Source: Epichloe hybrida
Taxonomy: Eukaryota > Ascomycota > Sordariomycetes > Hypocreales > Clavicipitaceae
NCBI GenBank assembly: GCA_019022495.1
Contig: JAFEKR010000031.1
Coordinates: 682,001-746,000, forward strand
Length of the DNA stretch: 64,000 nt
Reading direction: 5' to 3'
The position numbers were made by a program, and so were the translations under genes. Within the stretch, counting starts at the first letter, position 1, and the number at the start of each line of letters is the position of its first letter. The notes under the pieces are model-generated. The model ran no database searches. It saw nothing but the letters and a program-made list of their open reading frames with translations, and had not been told where the DNA came from. Below are positions 55,775 to 64,000 of this stretch, in pieces.

Positions 55775-58700
55775 TAGTTGTCGAGGAAGTGCCGTTTGAG
55801 TTGGATGAGTGCTTGGGATGAAGGAAGGGGAAAAGAAGTGAGAACGAGGTGGAATATCGTGGGCTTTTTATATTCCCAGGGTGCCTCGCAAATTTATCCC
55901 CCCCCCCCCCCCCCTTCTCCCCTAAAAGATGCAAAAGGCCGAAGCCTTTGAAGATGGGAGATTTGTCCGTACGGACTTTTCCAGCTGGTTGATATATCAC
56001 AACGTCCGTCTTGCATGCGGCACTCATGGGAGGGAAAGACTTCCAGGTTGCTCGCTCCAAGGACACTCTTCCTCCAAGCCTTGTCACAACCAATGACGAT
56101 TCGCCTTGGAGGGACTCCCGCAGGGCCGACGCAAATAGTTTGACGCCCCTCCATCCATGCTGAAGGCGTGTACTTTGCATCCTGGAGCACCAGCTAGAGA
56201 GCTGGGGCTGAAAAGAATTGTTACGACAACACATCAACTTCAAGTATCAGTACCAGGACCAGCAGGGGTGGGAATGTACGCAAGTGGAACTCGCAGCAGT
56301 GTCACCTCTTTGTTCTCGCCCCTTTTCAAGCATCCAGGAAACTTGCGTTTGCATATCCAAGTACGTACGTACATGGCTTGGTTAGAACCCCGTGTTTTTC
56401 GGATTGCCACTCAAGGGAACAGAGCACGCAAAAATGCGCTGATGCGGCTGCAGATGCTGTTGAACCTGGGCCGAAAGCCATCGTACTCCTTTCTGGATCT
56501 TTCGTCCAACAAAGGCTTGATATCGTGTTCTTCTTTCTTGAACTTGTTATGTCGTGCAAAGAAACGCCGAACCCCTACAAGCTGTAGCACCCCTGCGGCC
56601 TGGACCGTCACTCTGCCGTTCTGCCTCCGGAAATGTAATTTGGCTTCTGAGAATTAGTCTCTTCCTGCCTAAGCTGGTCGGATGGCGACCGCGGAAGATC
56701 CTCCCATGCATGGCATGCTTCTGGAGTCTAAGCCCTTTTTCTAGCCACGAGGGACATGTTGAGCAAGCCTCTTTGGGCGAGGAACGGAGGAAGGGAAAGA
56801 TCGAGACAAGCTACAGCTCCCCTGGCCAATGGCTCTGAGAGTATGTTGTTTATGCATCGGCTTTGGCAAGATGATAGTCATTGGTATAATTTGTGATTGG
56901 GAGGTTTTGTGTCACACATGCACACCATTATGTACGGCTTGTGTGCCTGGCTCTTGCTGAATGCGGAGAATAAACAGTCTATCGTTGGACACCATGTGCT
57001 TTCTCGTACGATAGTTTGTCGTCGGAAGACGTGGAGTGATGGCACGGCAGAAGACAAGAGGTGACACGGCAGCTTTGGGGAACGAGAAGAAAAGCCATCG
57101 CCGGAGGAGAGGCCAATGCACTGCATGTCGCCGGTACTGCCGGTCTTGTTCCCATTGTCTTTTGGCCCGCAAGTAACCACAAATAAAGCTAGCCACGGGA
57201 AGTTAGCCAAGAAGTAATCCGTACATACTTGATATCGTTGTCACAAGTCCTGTGCCAGTCGTGAACAGCTGCGAAACCAAGGCACAAACAAGAACAGAGT
57301 GATGATGCCCCAATACGTTTGAAGCTGTGCCGATACGCAAAAGCACGGCTCGCATGACAGGCACACGGGCTGTCGGTGAGAGCGAGGGCATCATGTCATT
57401 TATTGGTCGTGCATGTGCCGGCCGGCTCTCTTCTATGTATCAATCAGCCTGCCAGGGGCATTCATTCATTCATTCTTCATTCAGCCACATTGCCGCTTCC
57501 CTCTGTTAGCGGCTTCGTCTGATCTGTCCATTGCATCGACGCCCCTCCCCGACCGACCGACCGTATGTAAAAAAGCTCTGCCGAGCTACAATTGCACGGG
57601 GGAGAGCAGGGGGGGTGATGGACAAGGGGGCACTTACTTATCAAGAAATGATTAGTCCGTGTGGATTAATACTCCGTTGGATAGCGGACTACAGAAGAAA
57701 AGTACCAGCTGGGAAATTATCGAGGCCCATCTGCCGATGATGCCGGCCCGCCATCTCCGGCCTCGCCCGCAGAGGGTTGTGGAACAGAAAACAAAAACCG
57801 TCAAAACGAGATGATCACTGACAAGATAAGCGTGTGCAAAACATCAGGCTAGTGGCACACCATGACGGATTTCGGTAACGATCTCCGATTCTTGGCTCCT
57901 GCCAATTACGACGGCGAGCTAATAACTTGTTAATAAAGCTGTCAGAGAGAAGAACAAAGGACCAAAACAACTTGGGAAAGTCACAATTGCAGAACAATCT
58001 GCCGCCCGACCAATAGATGCTTCGCAATGAATACTGGTTTGCGTGGACAAGGGGAGAAGGGCTCATTTAGGCACGACTTTAATTTGGACGCCGAGTGAGC
58101 ATCTTTAATGCCACGTCGAGCCGGGTACCTGGCTGGTCGGCCATGGCACATCTTTGGGGAAACGCGATGTATTAGTTTTTGCATTGTGCGCTGCCATCTT
58201 GTCGCACACACCTTTGGGATTTGGGGGCCGGCCAGACTCTGTGCACCTGTACGTGCGCAGCGCTCCGTCCAACGTACATGTTGATGGACTGGCCTGACTT
58301 GGTAATGATGACAATCCGCAGCAAGCGGAGGTCATGATTTGGGTTGCTTGGCGGCCGGCTGCTGGGTCCTCGACATGGCGCGCGGCGCATCAGCCAACTT
58401 TTCTGTTGAATCGATGCTGATGCATGAGCGCTTCCAATCCATGATACAAATCAACGGGCTCCGCAGGTCCTCCCGCAGAAGTGCAATTCTCAATTCAGCC
58501 AGCCAGCCACGCAGCTGATCATGATTGGGCCTACCTGCGTGACCCGTCGACGATTCATCCCCCTTGCCAAGTGTCAGTCATCAAGGCTTGTCCTCCAAAG
58601 ACAGCGTGGACAGGGAGGGCGCCACGCAGGTGAAGAAGAAGAAAGAAAAACGCGGGCAGGATAAAGTCCCGATACTGAACGTGGCTGGTAACCGCAACCG

Positions 58701-59206
58701 CTTTTGGTGTTGAAGGATGAAAGACCTTCCAGAGTCGTCATCTGGATCTCGCAGACCTTGCAAGCGCATGTGATGATAATGGTGGTGCTGCCTTGCCTTG
58801 CATTCTGCATCCGCGTCTCTACATTTGCTTGGATGACTTGTGCAGCAAGGACGAAAACGAAGACACCAGAAGCACTTGGTTGGTTCCGTGACTTCCGTGA
58901 CTGCCTTCGTGTTTATGGAGTAGGAGCTCGAGTTGGCGACGCACAAGATGCACAGACAAGAAGTTGAGGTCCAGAACGAGAAAGTTCGGTTCCTCGTCCG
59001 TACTGGGACCCTGCCGCTTTAGTTCCTGCAAAAAAAAGGCAACGTGAGAAGTGAGAAGTGAGATAACGAGGAAAAAAAGGAAGCCGGGCCACGATATGGC
59101 TTGCGATGCTGCGTTGAAGCAAAAAAAGTATCCCACAGAATCATTAGATGGCGGCGGGGGCACGAGTACTCCCTTCAAGTTAACAAGAAAGCACCAAAAA
59201 ACAAAG
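55679..59206. other. 3.5-kb gene-poor region
   Basis: The left end is the hydrophobin promoter, with a TATAAA (55872-55867, minus strand), a (GA)n run (about 55737-55773) and an 18-C run at about 55899-55916. The rest has many small frames without motifs or compatible splice sites. Variant motifs TAATCCGTA (about 57217) and AATACTCCGTT (about 57669) occur. I see no gene, tRNA or recognisable transposon. Confidence 0.45.
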
Positions 59207-59319
59207 TGACACCTGAGGGATTCGAACCCTCGCCTATTACTAGACCGCGAATCAGAACAACCGGACTATTCCGGCTGGGGACCTGAACACGGCGCCTTAG
59301 ACCACTCGGCCAAAGTGCC
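59207..59319 (-). tRNA. tRNA-Leu (anticodon CAG) with 31-nt intron
   Basis: The minus strand starts GGCACTT, pairing with AGGTGTC, followed by A as discriminator. The D arm reads GCCGAGTGGTCTAAGGC. The anticodon stem CCGTG/CGCGG encloses TTCAGG, a 31-nt intron and T; the intron contains CTGA, which can pair with the anticodon, as in other intron-bearing tRNAs. A long variable arm (TCTAGTAATAGG) and the T arm GAGGGTTCGAATCCCTC support a leucine type II tRNA. Confidence 0.93.
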
Positions 59320-60532
59320 CTGATATGATTGATAAGCAGCGGTCCCTTGTTTGTTAGTAAGAAGTCTAGCAAAGTGTCTCTTTCACATTCTTGGCATTCC
59401 TGCTGGGTGTTCGTTCGTGCGTCGATCGTCAAAAACCGGATCCATCCTTGTCAGCCGCGCCCCATCATCAATATCGACGTGTGCTAATTTCGGTGAATGC
59501 CCAACGTTTTGCCCGCCTCCCCCGAACCGATTCTTACAACTGACAGAGATGCGCCTTCGCGACTTTGACTCTTTATGGAGCATGTGCTTACGGCCGTTTC
59601 TCCCGCCCAATCGGATGGTTCACAAAAATCTTCTTTTCCACGAACCCACCCGGGCACAGAGTAAATTTCGGCAATCCTGGTGCCAATCGAGACAGCGCAG
59701 CCTTCTTACCTACCGCTGGTCCTGCATCGGAAATGTCCATCTCGCGGGTCTGAGTATCGCCACAAGTTTCATCTTCTCAACATTTTGCAGCCCGCGATGG
59801 GAGGTCACACAGCGTGGCAGCGACTCATATGACCTCTGATGTACTCCGTACGCCTCGTCACAATATCGACCGACTTTCCTGGTTTTCCCTGTCACTGGGT
59901 CTTGTTCGTGGATTTTGATGCTTCGTACTCTGTTTACACCGTATTACTCCGTAGCTGTCGCCGGCTGGCCGGCTGTCAGACCGACCGGCCAGGGTGCTTT
60001 TCGTAAATGATACTTGCTCAATGCTGGCCCTGTGGCACTGTCTGATCACTCGGAACCCAGCCATTGCGAGACTACGTGTAGCATCGACCGATGACACGGC
60101 GGTCAAGTCAAATACATCCATGCAGCAGCGCTCTTTACCGATTCTCTCGAAGTGGGCAGCTTGGTGGCGATTAAGCCAAGCTTAACGTACGAGTTCAATG
60201 TCTCTGATACAGGAGACTTGTATCTGGAGGAAGATTCGTGGGGCCATGCAACAAGATTTTCATGTAGGCATCTCGTGCCAACCCGAGTTAGTTCAGAACC
60301 CTCGTCGCGCTTTCTTTGAGCAGGACATGTATGGCCGGATAGTCTCCTGCCCTGTGGGACATGGTCGTGAGTACAGTTGTAGTCGCAGCTCGATACCCCT
60401 TTTTTTCGCCGAGCGCGATTGCTTGAATCAACCAGGGAGCTAGTGGCCACAGTCACAGCCTCTTTAACACTATGATGTAGGGCAGATGCTCGCGTATCGA
60501 GCAAGTCGGATGGTTTGAGCTGATGCTCTTGA
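59320..60532. other. intergenic region between tRNA-Leu and SDR pseudogene
   Basis: It has two copies of TACTCCGTA 103 bp apart (59842 and 59945), the first extended to the palindromic GTACTCCGTAC. Frames covering 59351-59839 and 60103-60540 show no recognisable protein. No other feature is seen. Confidence 0.45.
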
Positions 60533-61447
60533 ATGACCATTGTTTCCAGAGGAAATGGAATCTGTGGATATTGTTCTGCGTCAAGAAGCTTGTGGACAGA
60601 AAGATACTGGTATTGGCCCGCGTATCATGATGTCACGGCGATGGTCTTGAAAATGGAAGAGCAATCTCCATTCTCTTGGCTGAGGATTGGGCTTCAGTCC
60701 TCTGCGTTGATCAGATGGAGGAATTGGCTTCCCGTACTGCAGAGATGATATCCCAAGCAGGTTGCCCTCCGGCACGAGCAGCAGCACGTTCACTCGAAGA
60801 CGATGTGAGCACAGAATCAGGCTGTGTATTCGTCTTCACCACAGCATTGTCTTACTGGGGGAGAGTCGACATTCTGATCGATGGAGTAGGTATTCTGGAG
60901 CCAAAGGGCGATGTTGTTGGCGTAAAATGTGGCGGACTGGGCAAGGGGGTTAGAAATCAATGTCACGACCATGATGCTAATGTCAAAATATGCTGTCCCG
61001 GCTATGCTCGAGAACGAGCTCGCAGACGAAGATGGTGCTATTCGAGGCATAATCGTCAATATCGAGTCCATAGCTGGCCTACAAGGAGGCGCGCCAAGTT
61101 TGTTATATCCTACGAGCAATGGGGCCGTTGTGAACATGACGAGAGCTATAGCGGCGCATCATGGGAGGGATGGAATAAGGGTGAATCGTGTTTGTCCCGG
61201 TATGAATGTTGCTTTCCGCTCCACTGTCCGACCTCTTTCCTTTCTGTTTGAAACGACCCTTTATTGTCTTTTCTTCTTCGCCAATTTGTTCGTCAATTTT
61301 TCTGGGTGGACTTTCGATTTCTGCGGTGATAGCGGTACTAAGGAAATGGCACGATTGTGTCACGATAGGCATGCTTTTCACCCGTACAACGCCGGCGCGG
61401 GCATGTTAGACGAGATGCGAGAAGCCCGCAAGTTGATGCCGGCGTGA
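60533..61447 (+). pseudogene. decayed short-chain dehydrogenase/reductase (SDR)
   Basis: A degenerate Rossmann N-terminus (RGNGICG in place of GxxxGIG) is followed by GRAISILLAEDWASVLCVDQ and YWGRVDILIDGVGILEPKGD, where the usual NN(x)G is changed to DG. Near 60924-60929 the frame breaks; the next block (ADWARGLEINVTTMMLMSKY, then IIVNIESIAGLQGG) is in another frame. The catalytic Ser-Tyr pair is present (SIAG...LLYPTSN), but the YxxxK lysine is Asn (AAT at 61118-61120). A probable intron starts at GTATGA after VCPG and ends near GATAG; after it the frame breaks again, between MLFTRT and GMLDEMREARKLMPA. Frameshifts plus a lost catalytic lysine make an active enzyme unlikely. Confidence 0.75.
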
Positions 61448-62008
61448 GAGTCTATTGAATGAACACGACAGGTGCAGATGGTGAATGTGTATGACACGGG
61501 ATGAGCTAAGGGCAATGGACGAGGAAAAAGTTTTCCTGCCACTGGGAAACTTGACGGCTCAGGAACAAGGATGATGCGGATCGGAAACCAGCTGCGGCAG
61601 ACCAGAATCACCTCAAGGGCCGAATTCCACTGAAGGCCTCGCCAATATGGCCGAAGGTGCAGGTGCTGCTAGATAGATGGCACATGGGAGTGGCAGGAAA
61701 TACCGTTTCTCTGCTCTTTGTACCTTTATACTGGTGAAGAAATGACATGATGATTCTTGTTATTCATACGGACTACAATGAGCCCGACCCACCAGACAGC
61801 TGGGGAGCTCCCCGGAATGATGACAACGCCATTGACCCAACCAACCTGGGACTGAACATTCCTCGCATCATGCACCGCCGTTGAAAGCGACGAGCACCCG
61901 CTTCAATTTGGGTTGTCTTCTCCGACGACGTCCTGCCCGCACACCGTCGTTTCCGATCTTCATTATCCCGGCATCCCGTCACAGCAGTCGCGCCAGCATG
62001 CATGCGTC
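61448..62008. promoter_or_regulatory. upstream region of VPS38-like gene
   Basis: It holds the presumed promoter and leader. The gene's frame is open upstream to about 61913, but the first suitable ATG is at 62009. No other feature is recognised. Confidence 0.45.
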
Positions 62009-63938
62009 ATGTCCACGCTCTCTGAGCCCCGCCGACCGCGTTTGCTCCCTGAGAATCGCAAGCTTCGCCATCTAAAGGGACTCTCTCTACGGAACTTGTC
62101 CTTTGCCCCTCCGAATCTACAGACTGCGGACGATGCTGCTATCATCACAAGCCCGAACAAGCTCGGCAAGGTCCGCGAAACAGGCCAACTTCAGTCCTCG
62201 CGATCCTCGGACAGCCTGCGCCTGGACAGTCTCCGTGCGGACAAGAGGCGACCAAAGGCTCAACCACGGAGAAGCAGCTTGAGCCTAGCACATGCCAATC
62301 CAGCGACGAGGCAGAAGAATCTCGAGTCACTGGTGGAAAGCTCCGTAGGCGACGTCTTCTTCTCGTTGCATGTGGCCGACTGCGACGAGCCTGTCTACAT
62401 CAGTGAAGTTCGCAACCGCTCGGCAGTATGTTGCATTGTTCTTTTGGAGGCTGCATGCTCTCGACTTGTGGCAAAGCGGATACTGACACAGTCGTCAGAA
62501 CTTTAATTTCCAATTCTTTGACCTCTCGTCCCAGGAACATTGCATTTCGAGATCGTGCATCCTCACCATTCGCATCTGGTGCAAACGTCCACAGCAAGCA
62601 TCATGGGTCTTTTTACTAGAAGAATTGATAGATTTACGACGACTCAACTTCATCGGAACGCTGGTCGACCGCCGATTCCCGCCCAATGCCCTCATATTCC
62701 ATCTCGAAGATGGCTTGTATTCGTTTGACTTTCCCACGAGAACCGCAGGCCGAAAGCCAGCTCCTCTGGTGGCAACATCCTCATACAATGCACTCATGAA
62801 GCTCGCCAACCTCGAAAGCTCCGTTCAAGATGCCATAGACACGCGACGAAGAATAGTGCAACAAATTAATGAGATACTCGATGAGTCACCGGCCGATCCG
62901 ACTCCTGCTGCCGATGAGACTGTTGCTCTGGCAGAGAAGTTTGTGTCGACGCAGCGGCGGGCGAACAGAGCAGCGGAAAAGCGACGCGATGACTTGCGAA
63001 AGTCTCTTCAAACCAGACGAGAGTCTATAGCCCAAGGTAGACGTGCCCAAGCCCTAGCGGACGAGGACATCGCAAAGAATACCGAGAAGCTGGCTGCCTC
63101 TGTTGAGCTGGTGCACAAGACGGAGCAGCGAATCCGTGGCCAGAGGCGACGCATATGCTCCGAACTGTGTGACATGTTCCCCATTACGCCAATTCCGAAC
63201 GCACCACCATTGTCGTTCCAAATATGTAAACTACCCCTGCCGAATTCGCTGTACGATGCCCCCACCGCCAAAGTCATCAACGAGGATGTCCTTTCCGCAG
63301 CGCTCGGCCTCGTCGCCATGCTCGTCCGACACCTGCAATTCTATCTCTCTTACCCGCTGCCATATCCCCTGTCAGGACATGGTTCCCGCTCCTACGCCCG
63401 CGACGACATCTCCCATGTCCCAGAGAACCAGCCGCAGCGGCGCGACTTCCCGCTATACCTACCACGAGGAGGCTCGACAATTGGCCAATGGCGCTTCGAA
63501 TACGGCTGGTTCCTGCTCAACAAGAACATCGAGGCCCTCTGTGCATCCGAGGGCCTGAAAGTCGTCGACATTCGTCACACCCTGCCCAACCTAAAGTATC
63601 TCCTGTACGTATGCAGTGCAGGCACAGACGAAGTCCCCGAGCGCAAAAGGGGCGGTGTGAGGGGTCTATGGGCTGGCAGACTGAAGGGTCGCGGGACGGG
63701 AGTGCCTGCGTCACTGGCCGACGGCGAGAGCAGCAATAGTGCTGCTGGGAGTCTCCGGGGCAGTATGGACAGCGAGATGATGAATCAGCACGGGGATGCG
63801 TTGAGAAATGCCGTGATCAAAGTGAATGGAGAGAGGGAAGATGGTTGGGGAAACGACAGTGGTGTTGGATTACCGTTTGGAGATGATGTCAAGTTCACGT
63901 TGCGGACGAAGGGGTTGAGGGAGAGCATTGCGCAGTAG
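62009..63938 (+). CDS. VPS38: UVRAG/Vps38-like subunit of the class III PI3-kinase complex II
   Basis: It is a partner of Vps34, Vps15 and Vps30 in endosomal sorting. Exons are 62009-62425 and 62499-63938 (73-nt intron; junction EVRNRSA|NFNFQFFDLSSQ), giving 618 aa. The basic N-terminus (ENRKLRHLKGLSLRNLSF) precedes a C2-like region (VADCDEPVYISEV, LTIRIWCKRPQQASWVFLLE). A long Arg/Glu coiled coil runs from about residue 250 to 400 (DTRRRIVQQINEILDE, TQRRANRAAEKRRDDLRKSL). The BARA-like/Atg14-Vps38 C-terminal part has SELCDMFPITPIP, FQICKLPLPNSLYD, SAALGLVAMLVRHLQFYLSY, PYPLS and GGSTIGQWRFEYGWFLLNKN. The window ends 62 bp after its stop. Atg14 is less likely, because its N-terminal cysteine motif is absent. 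Confidence 0.9.
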
Positions 63939-64000
63939 TTTGTACATTCGGTGAAGTAGGTTCAAGTCACAGAGATCGCATGGAGGAGTTGATCTTAAGC

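Noticed and set aside
56157..56657. 166-codon plus-strand frame
   Set aside because: No motif, and short frames of similar quality overlap it on the other strand.
45505..61447. Repeat-induced point mutation as the cause of gene decay
   Set aside because: The lesions are mainly insertions and deletions, and no AT-rich, TpA-rich tract is evident.

Overview
The window is nuclear DNA of a filamentous ascomycete fungus, most likely a sordariomycete of the Hypocreales type. Almost every gene carries short GT-AG introns of about 55-150 nt, often with a CTAAC-like branch site. Two nuclear tRNA genes have introns just 3' of the anticodon, and the gene set (HMG-CoA reductase, kexin, LETM1 protein, AP180, Tfb3, Ero1, Cks1, UVRAG/Vps38, hydrophobin) is fungal. 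The placement rests on remembered family resemblance, not on a search. Gene models were assembled by hand from splice sites and reading-frame continuity.

Layout. 0-5.6 kb: HMG-CoA reductase (+) and nicotinamidase (-) converge on a 260-bp CTGT microsatellite. 6.4-8 kb: tRNA-Lys and an unrecognised spliced gene. 9.9-20 kb: mitochondrial phosphate carrier, kexin protease, sorting nexin Snx4/Atg24 and LETM1/Mdm38. 21.6-25.6 kb: a monocarboxylate-type MFS transporter converging with a Zn2Cys6 regulator whose zinc cluster is split by a GC-AG intron. 26-37.7 kb: Adk2-type adenylate kinase, KDEL receptor, an Ame1/CENP-U-like kinetochore protein, NudC, TFIIH subunit Tfb3 and a clathrin adaptor of the AP180 class. 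39-44.9 kb: mitochondrial aspartyl-tRNA synthetase, a Pal1-like short protein and an uncharacterised fungal protein. 46-52.5 kb: Usb1, Cks1 and Ero1. 55 kb: a small hydrophobin. 59 kb: tRNA-Leu. 62-64 kb: the Vps38/UVRAG-like PI3-kinase subunit.

Most intact genes are housekeeping: sterol synthesis, secretory-pathway folding and processing (Ero1, Erd2, kexin), endosomal traffic and autophagy (Snx4, AP180, Vps38), mitochondrial function (phosphate carrier, Mdm38, Adk2, AspRS), and cell cycle, nucleus and RNA (Cks1, Tfb3, Ame1-like, NudC, Usb1). The 45-62 kb part is different. It holds three recognisably decayed accessory genes: a membrane-protein ectodomain, an MFS transporter and a short-chain dehydrogenase. 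Intergenic spaces there are long and nearly empty.

The most unusual non-coding signal is a 9-mer, TACGGAGTA (reverse TACTCCGTA). It appears 12 times exactly, always outside the coding exons called here, where about 0.5 would be expected by chance. A sister form, TACGGATTA, also recurs.
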